Of a DNA stretch of 64,000 bases, positions 12,901 through 25,100 are shown one piece after another. Below the pieces are notes generated by a model. That model searched no databases, was not told the DNA's origin, and saw only the letters and a program-made list of their open reading frames with translations. The stretch comes from Gadus chalcogrammus (lineage: Eukaryota > Chordata > Actinopteri > Gadiformes > Gadidae): positions 2,789,118-2,853,117 of the forward strand of contig NC_079414.1 of NCBI RefSeq assembly GCF_026213295.1, given 5' to 3'. The position numbers and the translations under genes are program-made. The first letter of the stretch is position 1. Each line of letters begins with the position of its first letter.

Positions 12901-13255
12901 CCTTTTTTGAAAAATTCGAATTGTATTCGAATAGCGAAGTTCGTTTTGACAGCCCTAGAACATTGTAATCATGCCATAGTATGTCTTGGACATGACCACA
13001 CAGAACAAAATTGTAAGCATCCAGAGACTTGTACGCTTTTAGCTTCTCCCGGGTATATACACTTGGAGTTTCGATTAGGTAATTATAAATCTCTGGCCAC
13101 TGGATGCTAGGCCATTTCGTTTCATCATTTAACCATTGACAAGGTGCTATTGCAAACGGATCTGGAAGACGTATCCCACTGCCCACTAACGTCAATTTGG
13201 CTAAATAACAGTGTTTATCACTGGGTGACAGGCTATTGAAATATGTCGAAAACAT
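9997..13255 (-). pseudogene. YqaJ-type nuclease gene of ISL2EU, split by hAT insertion
   Basis: This is the second gene of the element, convergent with the transposase. Minus-strand exons are 13255-12958 continued at 11803-11668, then 11454-11225, then 11057-9997. Once the hAT element and one 8-bp target copy are disregarded, the phases agree and about 574 codons stay open. Order of domains: an N-terminal region with IQWPEIYNYLI, a SWIM zinc finger (CTCMAG, then CCSH across an intron), a YqaJ PD-(D/E)xK nuclease (GASPDGI and LEIKCPY carrying the acidic and lysine residues), and a PHD-like C-terminal finger (CSHC, CAKC, HFHYTC, CEQC). A role in transposition or DNA end processing is inferred only. 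As it stands the first exon is interrupted by 1146 bp, so function is doubtful. Confidence 0.75.
11812..12957. mobile_element. Non-autonomous hAT element
   Basis: The ends are TAGGGCTGTCAA and its complement TTTGACAGCCCTA. A perfect 8-bp target duplication GAACATTG flanks it (11804-11811 and 12958-12965), diagnostic of hAT. ATTCGAAT-rich subterminal sequence lies at both ends. The centre (about 12100-12760) is a rearranged copy of dispersed repeat B, with the GAACGCTCCGTTCACTTGCATGG block present twice. No transposase is encoded. Confidence 0.9.
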
Positions 13256-13703
13256 TTTACTAATCAGATCTAATCATTATTAACTATAATCTTTTAAAAA
13301 TCTATCTAGGCTACTTGTATTATTATCCGAGTGGTCCTTTTGCCGTTATAAATAACTACCCTTTCGCTGTTTTCTGCCACCACCCTGCGCGCGCATCCGA
13401 ATGTTTACAAATAAAAAATTGGTCTATATAGTGCACTAAATCATATACACTACTACTGTATAGGGAATAGGGAACGAGTGTACAGGGAACGATTTCGAAC
13501 ACAGCTACTGAGTCACATAATCAGTGGGCCGACAGTGCCCTCTAGTGGCGGAGCTGATGCGACTCCCAACGAGCGATGTGACAGCGTTTCGTTGAAGTGA
13601 CACAAAATTACACAGAATGATGTCTGTACTGCATTCAGTAAATAGGTACTCGTCGTCAACGTCTACTTTCTCAAACTACTCTTGAGTCCTGACATGGACA
13701 TGT

Positions 13704-14110
13704 GTTTCAGTTCAACTCGTGACCGTGTTAACTGGTGACCATCAGCCGAATGCGTCACTTGTTGTCGTGGCTACGGCAGCTGTTGGAAATCGGGAAAAGA
13801 CTCAGGAAAAGTACTGCAGCTGATCAAGATGCTGTGGCTCAACGGCACAATGGAATGGAATCTCAACTATCAAATATAAAAAAACACACATTTTCCATTT
13901 ATTTTGGCTTAAAATTGTTCTACGTGACAAGTTTCCGCCAATTAGACTCCAAATATGAATGAGATGGCTATGTTTTTGACATTTTATTGACAACAAATCA
14001 AAGAGGCATCCGCAAAGACAGCTACGAGTCTTTTCCCGATCTCCAACTGCTGCCGTAGCCACGCCAACAAAGCCACGCATTCGGATGATGGTCACGAGTT
14101 GAACTGAAAC
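13704..14110. repeat. Fold-back repeat in commd1 intron 1
   Basis: GTTTCAGTTCAACTCGTGACC and the following about 80 bases (to 13803) recur inverted at 14027-14110 with few mismatches. They enclose about 220 bases of unrelated sequence. It looks like a small MITE or a local inverted duplication, and ends about 200 bases from the commd1 splice donor. Confidence 0.65.
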
Positions 14111-14306
14111 ACCGGAACGCGTCTCTAAACACCAGGAACAACTGATGACAGAGGCTATAGGGTCAGAATAGAAGCGTGGATCTGTATACAACTCTTAATC
14201 TCAAAGTATTGACGCTTATTGCAAACTGCAGCATATCGGCGACCAATCCTCCAGTGCGTGCAACATAGGAATCCTTCGACTCGCTGGGAGATCCAGACAC
14301 GCCTAC

Positions 14307-14480
14307 CTTCAGCAGGCCTCTCATCTTGTCGTGCAGGGCGTGGAAGTCCTCCGGGGACAGGTCGGGGTAAAGCTCCGTCCTTAGGAGGTCCTCGGTGACC
14401 TCACCGTGGTTGTGATATGCTTTTTGAGCTATTCCGTTGAGCAGCCCAGTCAGAGACTTGGCTGTATCAATGTCGGACAT
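14307..14480 (-). CDS. commd1: COMMD1 (COMM domain-containing 1), exon 1
   Basis: Exon 1 encodes 58 residues from ATG at 14480, ending AAG/GTAGGC at 14307 in phase 0. The motifs SLTGLLNGIAQKAYH, TEDLLRTELYP and DKMRGLLK align well with the N-terminal helical domain of vertebrate COMMD1 as I remember it. COMMD1 is a subunit of the Commander/CCC complex, acting in endosomal recycling, copper handling and NF-kB turnover. Later exons, including the COMM domain, were not found toward lower coordinates, so intron 1 must exceed 14.3 kb and the gene continues outside the window. It is head-to-head with the cadherin gene. Confidence 0.85.
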
Positions 14481-15102
14481 ATTTGACTATTGTGGTCATG
14501 TGATCTAGAGGAGGTCACGTGCATGCTGCTTCTGACAGGTCACATGGGCTCGTTTGGAGCGCCATGCCCGCCCAGGGCAGGAGGCTCGAGTGGGCATGCA
14601 ATACAATAAAACAATGCAATTACAAAGCGATTTGAAACTGGTTTGGTTTTTCAGTGTTGACTCAGAAACGTGTTTGTTTATGACCCAAACCAATTAATTA
14701 AACCGTATAAACGAGGTGGAAAGTACCTGATCATGAAACTGCAGCTGCCATTTGCCTCCTCAGCCCATTAAGGAGAGCTCTTCAGAAAATCGGAAACGTG
14801 TTATTTTCGACTAAAATATCCAATGTACTCGAACAATCCCAGACGGGAAACGTGGGAATGCTATTAGGAGGTTTATGGTGTTGCTACGGCTGGTGGTACT
14901 CCGTATTATGTAACCCCGTAAAGTCTAACCCCAGGGGTCACTGTTGCACATGTACTGCAACATGCACGAGAAGAAGCAACAGACTTTGATTGTAACTTTG
15001 AGCTTTCCCTTTAATAGGCTTCTGTGTAAAACGTTGTTTAGAATTGACCAACACCACTTCTTTATTCACATTTGTATCAAGAAAGAAAGAGCCATCATCA
15101 TC

Positions 15103-15482
15103 ATGCCACCAGAGAGGAACGTCCCTCGGCGGCGTTTGCGCTTCCCCCGACCATCCGAGGATCCTTTGCGGCCCCCAGACACGGCGACCACGGCGGTGAT
15201 CACCACACAACCCCCACCTAAGGGATCAGCCGTTCCCGCCGACCCTAACAGCCCGCACATTGTCCCCATGGACAAACCATGAAACAAGGCGAGGTTGCGG
15301 CCGGCTGGTATACGGGGCGATGCGAGGGACTCCAGGTGGTGCAGGGCAGAGGAGAGCCCGATGAGTGCTGGCTGGCAGCGTGGAGGAAAGGCGGGCAGGT
15401 CATCCAGGAGACACGGAGAAGTGTTAGGCTACAGCGGGCCTCTAACAGACTGACTGGCCAAATGGACAGACGTGTTCGCTAA
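15103..15482 (+). other. Unidentified short coding-like stretch
   Basis: ATG at 15103 opens 59 codons rich in Pro and Arg (MPPERNVPRRR...) to TGA at 15280-15282. A second frame starts on the overlapping ATGA at 15279 and runs 67 codons to 15482 (GWYTGRCEGLQ, then RLQRASNRLTG). The ATGA overlap could mean one coding region with a frameshift, or chance. I recognise no family. GC content is higher than the surroundings, and an AT-rich tract follows. It could be an old retrotransposon piece or a small lineage-specific gene. Confidence 0.25.
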
Positions 15483-15972
15483 GGCTTGGTCCGGAGACCC
15501 CCGTGTGGGGCAGCGCTCCGGCAGTGGAGTTGATGCGGAGGATGAAGAGCTGAGCAGAGGAGCAGGGAAGGGGAATGACAGACTGATTTTGTTTCTACTC
15601 TTTTAAACCTTGTATATTTTATTTCCTTTTTTGAAAACTATTATTATTATTATTGTTATTATTGGAAAAAATGAATCAATGTTCCTTGTTCCTCAACTGG
15701 AAATGAGAAATTTCGGACAGTTGTGAGCTCATAAGTGAAATGTTTCTTATCAGTGTTAACCAGCAGTCATGTGATCAGCTATGAGCTCATGAGCATCAGC
15801 CGCTCTTTACAGAGCCACTGAGACCGGACCGGGACCAGGAGCCAATGAGGACGGTGGTTCTGCCGCCGTACTTTAAAAGGTCGTTCTCCCCATGGTTTCC
15901 ACTGGAATGAACGTCAGAGATCAGATAAATCAATTTCCTCTTAGTAATGCGCTATAAAAATGAACAACATGT

Positions 15973-16083
15973 CATAAAAGGGGCTGGGTGTGCAGCCAGC
16001 AGGTGCAAGGGTTACCTGACGTGTATCATCAGCAGGTCCTGGTAGGAAAGAAGGCAGACACAGAGCTCTACCGGCAGTGAAAC
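15973..16083 (+). promoter_or_regulatory. Likely core promoter and 5'UTR of the cadherin gene
   Basis: A TATA-like CATAAAAG lies at 15973-15980, about 105 bases before the start codon. The 5' leader then contains no other ATG up to AAACATGG at 16080-16087. The transcription start would be expected near 16005. The placement is inferred from sequence only. Confidence 0.35.
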
Positions 16084-16150
16084 ATGGAGCAGCTGTGGCT
16101 ATGTGTCCTCATGCTCTCTGTTGGTGTGACGGTCGTCCAGGGCATTCCAG
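16084..16150 (+). CDS. Cadherin exon 1: signal peptide
   Basis: Encodes residues 1-22, starting MEQLWLCVLMLSVGVTVVQG, a typical hydrophobic signal sequence. The donor is CCAG/GTGAGT, phase 1. Confidence 0.8.
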
Positions 16151-19100
16151 GTGAGTGTGAACATCTCGTATTTTACCTTTCATTTAATCGCACAGATGGC
16201 AATAATAGATTCAATATTTTGTAAGTTGGTATTTGCACCTAGTTGAATATATGTTTGGTCCCATCGAAACATACTGAGGACATTTAAACAATGTTAGTGT
16301 AACCTTCTGGTGACCCCTAGAGGTGGGGTATGCTTAAAGTCTATATCAGCTTACTTAAGATTCTAGGTACAATTTTGATTAGTAAGGAGATTGATTGTAG
16401 CTTAATACAGCGTTAGATTAATGAGACCTCCAACCCACACAACAAAAACGTGAACACGAAGGGACAGAATAAAGTTACGTATTTATTTATTTGAAGTAAT
16501 TTAAATGAACCAAAAATGTATCCCGCATGGGACTAGTCTTGGGGCCAAGAACCAAAAGAAAAACTGAGTAGGCTACTCAGAATAAAAAAGTATCAAAATA
16601 AAATAATCCTCAATTTGGTTCCTTAACTTCGTTCCTACCACCACCTGGATTTTGAGCACAATGTCCATGAAGCAGATGTCCGATGAGAGATTATGGCATC
16701 CAGGAAAAGCGATGGTGGTGGAAGCAATTCAATCAGTCCAGTTGAAACAGTCGTCTCTCAAAAGAAAAGCAGCCAGGATAATCCGTCTATTAACTCGGAA
16801 AGCACCTGTACGGAGCTCTCCCCGGAAGACTTCTCTCGAACCACTTGCAGTTTTCTCTCTCTAACAAGTGTCTCTAATACAGTTTTTTCATTAGGTATCT
16901 TATCTTTATCTTTTAGGTATCTTATCCATATAATTTTCTTTATCAATAAACTATCGCTGTTGCGTGTGTGTCTCGTATCTTTTAGCCTACTACAGTAGGC
17001 TACTTCTGAATTCCTGTAATTCCTGTACTTCTGAGTTCCTTTGGAACTACAGAGAATAACCTGGGTTACATTAGCTCATCAGCAATAAACAGCTGGAATA
17101 TTATCTTGAAATATGCCTTTTTGGGGGATGAATGTTGAACTGAACAAATGAATACTTTTGGCCATGACAAATCCTTATTAGATACACCTTTATACGGCAT
17201 CCTACACGCATCGTTGTGCCTAGCCCATAGTCAGATACATTGACTTCCTCCATAGCACCACCTACAATAAAACTATGAAGCAATGCAAGGCGAAGTCCGA
17301 CCAGGCCCGAAAGCAGGACTCAAGCCAGAACCAAAAACAAAAAACACACAAGTAACACTAGATCTTAGGGTTCTTTCTCATTGCATCCTTCGCTTGAAGA
17401 GGCTGAAGGCAACGTTTCCTCAGTCATTCCACATCTTATTCCAGCAGTCGTTTCAGGTCCACTTCCAGTAACAGTTCCATCAACACTTGTTGAAAGAGTT
17501 GAACAGATTGATCGAGAGCTCAACTCAACTCCCTCCTCATCCTATGGATTATATGACTGGATCCAAGTTCCCACCAGCTGAAGCGAGCCGACTCGTACAC
17601 AAGAAGCTGTGATTAAACAGATAATATGGTCCATTTCCTCATTATCTTATTCTTCTGATGATAGGTCATGCCCCAAGCCCACAACATTTGATCCATACGT
17701 CCGAGTGAACCCTGAAACCACCTCAGCTTATAAATTCAACCACCTTTCTGTTCTTATATGAATATGTCTTTGTATGTAGTTGTGTGATTTTATCTTTCTC
17801 TCAAAGGTACTTCAACCATAAATTGTGCGACGCCCTCAGATGTGGATTTGGGGAACGTGGATGAGGGCTACGAAGGTACCATGTTGGGATGATGAGCTGA
17901 TTAGGGACCATAAGGCTGTTAGGCTGTTAACAGATGGCAAAGAGTGTCTGACCCGAAAACAAATCCAGCTGTAGAGGAAGATGTGTTATTAGATTTGGAT
18001 GTCAGATTGGATTTGGGGACTCATATTATTTTATCAACCATTGTTGTCTAATATACAGTTTGTCAGTAATATTCTGATGCATCACATACGCAAATAGTGG
18101 AACAAAGTGACACAGTTATAACAATGTGCATCCACGATAATAATGAAAGTGTTATTAAGTGAACCAGCGGTAGATGCAGGGTAGATGCATTTTAATGAAT
18201 GTTGTGAATGTACAGGCAGCGTGGAGCTAGTCACCGGGATCACAGCGGGCAGCCATGTGTTGCTAGTGGCTAACGTGTTCCCTGAGCACCTCGACTTCCT
18301 GGAGCTGGTCTTCCTGCCAGGAGGGACCACCGCCAATGTTATCACCAGGAAGAAGTTGGACGCAGACGTTTTAGTGGAAGTGAGTTTGATAAATAAATGA
18401 ATCAATAGACGGTCTAGATACACCGTTATGGTCTCCGTCTATAGGTCTTCAAAAAGTCAAAGAGCTGCTGCTATGGATTTGTCCAACAATGCATAATTTA
18501 TTGATATTCTACTTAGTGAGCATCATTCATAAATGATGGGGCTATTGACACTAAATGTATGGATGAATATAGATGGAGTGGTCTAGATAGAATATAGAAA
18601 CATGGATGGGGGAATATAGATGAAGAGTGGTCTAGATAGAATATAGGAATATGGGTTGTTAAATATAGATATAGATTTGTATAACATAGACATCATTTGT
18701 CTAGATAAGATATAGACAAATGTGTGGGTAAAAAATCGGAGAAACAGACAAGAGGAAGTATGTAGAGGGAAAGTTTGATGTGAATATTATCATCTTATTA
18801 TCTGTTGAGACATTCCTTACAAACCTTTAACAACGTTCCTGTTTTACAGACTGGAGGACAATTGCGTTACTCCCTGGTTTGTAATGATTTAGATAAGGTA
18901 CGTCAGAGATATGAAAAATATCAGAAAGATGTTCAAGTATTTACCTTATGGAAAATAAGAAAGATCTTTTAAAGAAATGCAATTTGCGCCTTTAGTTTGA
19001 GAACAAGCGGACACTGAAGATCAATGACTTGAATGACAACACACCTGCCTTCACCAAAGAGCTGTACGAGATAACCATATCTGAGGTAACGCACTGGGAT

Positions 19101-22100
19101 GGAGTAGAAACAGGAGATATGAAGGGCTAAGAAATTATATGAAATGATAAAGAAATTATATCTACATCCACGTTTGAAGTTTGAAACTATAAATATTTTT
19201 GTTAAGCATGGGCAGGGAACAAACTACGATGCCTGGCCCTGTTCATGTCATCTCAATAACTGAGAATGTGAATATGACCCATTAAATACTGTAGACTTTC
19301 GTGTTATCGATCAATTTATTCAACTGGATAGGGTATCTCTACTATATATAACACAATGTAAATGTAAATGCGTGAGCTTGACCTGTATTGGCTCTAGAAG
19401 TGATCCAGGCTCTCTCCGCTCAGATACTGCCTGTTGACACGGAAGTTCTGAGGGTTCAAGCCATAGATCTGGACATCTCCCTCGACAATAAAAGGTTGTC
19501 ATTTTCTATGCTGGTAAGTCATTCTTATTTTTGTTTCTGCGTTGAATTCATGGTAGTAACAGTTACAATGGCTAGGGACATGGCCTTAAATTCATATTGA
19601 TGCCAAGCATAAGGTCAATGTGACCTTTTGCATCAGAAATGGGAGAAAATATCAAAAGATATCTCCAAACATTAAATTTATCTAGTTATCTGATGACATT
19701 TTGAAAATGCTTTATTTTAAGAGATATGGGCAAGGCTAGTTATTCCTTCTGTACAGTTGTGTTATGATTTGGTTTGACAGTTTTCTATCTGTTTACTTTC
19801 TCTCATCAGTCCCCATCTCTAGACTTTCAGATGCTTGAATCAGGGGCTCTTATTGTGACAAGGCGCCTGAATTACAACTCGCAACAACTTTACTCATTCA
19901 GTGTGAAGGCTGAGGTAAAGTCGTCATGGATATGTTAAAGGGGTCTGTACAGTACAACTCATCAAAGTCATGTTTTATCCTACATACACATTTTCTTTGT
20001 GTGTGTGCATGCGTGTGTGTGTGTGTGTGTGTGTGCATGCGTGTGTGTGCGTGTGTATGTGTGTGTGTGTGTGTGCGTGTGTGTGTGCCCGTGTGTGTTG
20101 TGTGTATAGGACGTGGGGGGTCTGTTTGATGAAGCTATGGTGGTCATCAAAATGGAAGACATCGATAACCTCAACCCCTACTTCAAGCACAATTTATACC
20201 GTGCTTCCATTCCTGAGAATGAGGTCTGTCCGTGAACACCTTTTGTAAATACTTTGCAAAGAGATGTTTTGTTATAATGATGTCCAATTGAATTGAAGGG
20301 AGCAAGTGTGAGTGTAATCCCTTTTGGATTGCGGAAAAACGAAAACTAAAAGTGAGAAAAGAAAGGCTGGACTTGTCAAAGCTGCACGATCTGACACATG
20401 GTGTTTTATTCAGTTAACTGTGAATCTTTTATTATAGAGTGGTCCGTTTCACCGCATAACGCCTGAGGCAATATGGGCTCAGGATGGAGACACAGGGATC
20501 AATGAGGCGATTGTTTACAGCATCACTGAAGGTGAACTACATACACATAGTTCATCTTACCTACACCTAACCCTATAAAATGTGTACAGCCTAAACCTTT
20601 TGGAGGCCTTAATCATATGGCATTTGAATTCATCATACTAAACTGTAACATCTGACCAAAACCTTCTCAGTGTCTCCACCCAAGTATGCGGAGCGCTTCA
20701 CCATGGACAGCAGCAGTGGGGTGGTGGTGATGATCTCAGCCATCGACCGAGAGGAGCTGGATGGCGCCTTGATCACCGTCAGCATCAAGGTACGAGACAG
20801 ACCCTGCTCATGAACACACTTTGGTGGTGGGGGTGGTGGGGTTGGTAGTGGTGGGGGTGTTGTTGGTGGGGATGGTGGTTTGGGTGGTGTTGGTGGGAAT
20901 GGTGAGGTTGGTGGATAATAGAGGAGACAGGGTTAGAGGGAACAAGCCTGGTACTATACTGGGAACTTCGATACAATGTACCTCACTCTTGATTAGGAAG
21001 CAGAACATATGCAGGGAGGTCTCTCATTTCATCAGATATTGCCATCGCCATCGTAGCCAATATGTCTAACTTTCATAACCTGGTCTTATTTCAAGCGCAT
21101 CCTAGTCCTGTACTGTACTGTACTCAGACTTATGGCCTAGTTTCTTCATCCCTCTTCTCCCAGGCTGCCCAGGCTGATGACCCTTCCAAGGCCGCTGATT
21201 CCTTGGTGATAGTGACCATCGAAGACGTGAACGACAACACGCCGGTGTTCAGCCAGCAGAGCGTCTCTGTGTCCATCCTGGAGAACTCTCCTGTAGGTGT
21301 GGTTGTTGCCATGGCATCAGTCGCCGACGCAGACCAGGTAGTTGCGGATCATTCCTGCAAAAAACTGAACACCCCATGCCTTTTAAAACCGATTTTACCT
21401 GAAGCCAAAGGTGGGCACTGATGGATTTTACGTTCAAAACATTGCATCTGCTATCTGTTATCTACAGGGTGGCTTTGTGGGAAACCTGAGCATTATTCCG
21501 GATTCAGCTCCCTTCTCCGTGAGCGCTGATGGCTCTGTGAGGGTGAAGGACTCTGCTGCTCTGGACCGGGAATCACATACAAGCTTCCTCTTCCAGGTTC
21601 CCTTACATCCCTTCCTACAGCAGCAACAATTCCATTTGAATCTTTAGGAATCACCCTTGTTATTACGGGGAATACGATACATCATGCGTGTGAGAAAGCT
21701 CCATGCCAGGCCATTTCAATTATACAATTCACATTTCAGATAGATAGCAGCTATCTATTTGAAATATGAACTACCATCTCATTCTGACATGCTTTGACAC
21801 GACACACACCAGTTCAGACTGATGGTGGTCTGAACTGGTGTTTGTTTCAGCACACAGGATTACTGCCTGTGTAAGATGTCCCTTTTCTAAATTTTTAAAG
21901 GTGACAGCCATTGAGTCTGACCCCCCAAACAGAGTTGCAAGGATGAGTGTGGAGGTAATTCTTGTGGATCAGAACGACAACAGTCCTAACTTCACTCAAG
22001 GCCTATACGTTGTGAGGGTGGATGCAGAACAAAAAGAAGGAATGCTATTGGTCTGGGTAAGAGTTCAATATCCTATTAATGCTGTTGTCACATTATATTT

Positions 22101-25100
22101 ATATTTTGAACCACAAAGATCCTTGAGTAACTGATTAACTAAGCTACAGATTACATGTTTTAAACATGAAATCATAGATATTACCCTCGGATGATTTGAT
22201 TTTCTCAAATTCCGGCTGGCATTTGAGCAAGTACTAAACTTTTGAATAATGACAGCATGTTTTTCCTAATCAGTTATGATACTCTTTAAAAGGTCAAAGC
22301 AGAAGACCCAGATGAAGGTGAAAATGGAGAGATCACATACTCCCTTGACTTTGGAAACAAAGATGGCTACTTCTCTATCAACGAAAAAAGTGGCGAGATA
22401 ACTCTGAAGAAAATGATTCCACCCATGTTGGATATTATTTTGGAGTTCTCTTTATTCGTCACAGCCAGAGATGGTACATCTAAAGTTGCTATAAGTTACC
22501 ATTAAGACACTGCTATTTTACTTTACTTATTGAATGCAAATTAAAAATATGATTAACCTGTACCATGATGGCAAAACACCTTGTGCAAGCAAAGATAAAC
22601 CTTTCCAGTATGCCTCCTACCATTTCTTCCCACTCTTCAAGTAATAATAATTGTTTAGGTCGATAACAATATTGTTCCTCTTCTGCCCTCTAGGTGGCAT
22701 AGTGTCGCGTTCTTCTTCTGCACAGGTGAACATTTTCGGTCCTGGAGTTTCCAAACCACAGTTTACACAGAAAACCTACAGTGGCACCATAGAAGAAGAA
22801 AAAAATGCTGGAGTTGAGATCCTGAAAGTATGATTTCTAACAAATATTTTCAAAAATAGTATCCTCCTAACCAACAATTGAGGGGAATGGGGTAAAGGCA
22901 CGTAAACAATACATGTTTGATAAAGAGAACTCAACATGCTTTTTTGATAGGCAGCCACTGGAGCCATGAATCTTACACACTGAGTTTTCCCTTATTTATG
23001 ACTAGAGAGAATCAGTCGATTATTATCAATGGGACGGCAGCCAACTGTGTCTCCAAACATTGCTATTCAAATGTAGTGTCTGTAAAATCACCCCCGATTT
23101 TGGGATTGCAATTGGCTGCCTGGCAAGTAGCATTATGAGATTATCTTTCCTGTAACACCAACACCTTTTTATTAATTTATTAATTGTTTTAATCAACATG
23201 GCCATTGTATCGGACACACAAATGCACCAGATTGAGTTAAAAAACAATTTTTCATCCTTTGCAGCCGTAAAATGGAGCTGCAATGTTTTGTGATACCATA
23301 GTAACGAAGAAGACCAATTTAAAAAAATGTGGTAACTCAGGGTTTATTTAGGGCTAAACATTGAACATTTTAAATAATGAACCTAGTTACTAGTAAGTAG
23401 TTGTTGATTTACTCAATGCTAGTTCTAATCTTCAAATTAAAAAGCTAACCACAACACCATTTCATTCTGCATGCAGGTCGCATTCCTTACATTGGGTTCA
23501 GAGGTTCCTCCTACTCTCCAAGTTGTGACCGAAAAGGACAAGTTTGCAATTTCATCGGATGGCATTTTCACCTCCACAATCACTCTGGACTACGATGAAT
23601 CCCCGCAAAACTACTCTGTCAGCATTTCTATCTCTGATGGTGTCGATACCGACCATGCGGTCGTGGAAGTTCAAGTCACCGATGTCAATGACAACAGTCC
23701 TGAATTTGGTTCTGGTCCCTTTGCCATATCAGTCCCTGAAGACACAGCCGTTGGAGACAATGTCACCGTGCTGCCTGCCAGAGACAAGGACTATGGTTTC
23801 AACGGGGACCTCCGCTACTCTTTGGAAGGGGGAAAAGGAAAGTTCTCCATCGACCCCAAGTCTGGAATCGTAAGGGTCGCTGCTCCACTGGACAGGGAGA
23901 GCGATCCTGGGTACAGTCTGCTGGTAGTGGCACAGGACCAGGGGCAGCCAGCCAGGTCAGCGTCCGTCCCCCTAAAAGTTCTTGTTGCTGACATCAACGA
24001 TAACGTCCCAGAGTTCTCCAGAACAGAGTTCTACGTGGACGTCAAAGAAAATGCTTCGGTGGGTATCGTGCTGCTCACTCTGTCAGCGGCAGACCCCGAT
24101 GAGGGCCCAAACGGCACAGTGACATACAGTATTCGCACGCAAAGTCCTTCCTCCACACCGGCTGCTTTTGAGTTGGACTCGTCCACCGGCGCTCTGCGGC
24201 TTGCCCTGACTTTGGACTTCAGCGTGGCCGAGATGTACAGATTGACGGTGGGGGCAGTGGATGGGGGAGTCCCCGCTCTGGTGGGGAACAGCACCGTGGT
24301 CATAAGGGTAGTAGATGTGAACAATCACCCTCCACAGTTCATCCCCGACCGCTTCCACGTCCAGGTGCCTGAGAACCTGCGGAGTGGCACAGTCGTCTGC
24401 AGCTTGGACGTCACTGACAAAGACGAGGTCAGGAACACATCTTCATCACCTCCAGGCAATCTAGAAAGTAGACTCAGCACTCTATTTTATGACTTACTTA
24501 TTACTTTGCGGTATTCTGTGTATAATTTTGTGTAATCTAGCGTATAATCCAATGAAAATAAGAATTGTGCGTTTGTTACCTGATAATTAGGCCTTTAAAT
24601 CAATGTAGGTTGCGGGTCCTCTTCTCCAGAAACCACCATGTTTCACCGCCATGTTTCTACAGTAGCCCAGAACGGGCAGAAGCCTCCAGAGAAACCGCCT
24701 TTAGTTTAAAAAATGTGTTTTGGACTACGCCTTGGAGGAAGCAGGGGATGTGCCCCAAGAGTTGTCTGAGTGTTTTCAGTTGGCTGCAATCTGCAGGGAA
24801 TACTTAATATAATTTAGACCTTTAGAGATGAACTGAACTGAAATTGGAAGTTTAGTTGATCCAACAGATGTTTTGTTTGCCTTCTCATTGGTACAATAAC
24901 AAAAAATGCCTGAACTTGCTAAAAGGGATTAAATTGTACGGTGAAAGTGTTACAGGGGGCCGCCATGTTGGATTTCAACAATCAGCTACGTCACTAGCAT
25001 GGTTACCTACTCCTACTCTGTGGCTCTAGCAGCCATAGCAGGTAATGAGTCAGGCGCTGAGGCTCGCTGAAATGGCTACGTTAAAGGAAACAACCAGGTC

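Larger units (their letters stand above)
7552..13502. mobile_element. ISL2EU-type DNA transposon, nearly complete
   Basis: Left end GTGTCCGAATTCTCGTTCCC and right end ending GGGAACGATTTCGAACAC are imperfect inverted repeats. The body holds a plus-strand THAP-DDE transposase gene and a convergent minus-strand YqaJ-family nuclease gene, with tails about 120 bp apart. That two-gene content is the known hallmark of ISL2EU elements. A 1.15-kb hAT element has been inserted into the nuclease gene. The transposase gene looks intact, so the copy may be fairly young. Confidence 0.8.

Noticed and set aside
16652..17581. Short plus-strand frames in cadherin intron 1
   Set aside because: No recognisable domain and no splice-compatible link to the cadherin. 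Perhaps old repeat sequence.
19975..20190. Frames of Cys-Val or His-Thr repeats
   Set aside because: Translations of the GT microsatellite.
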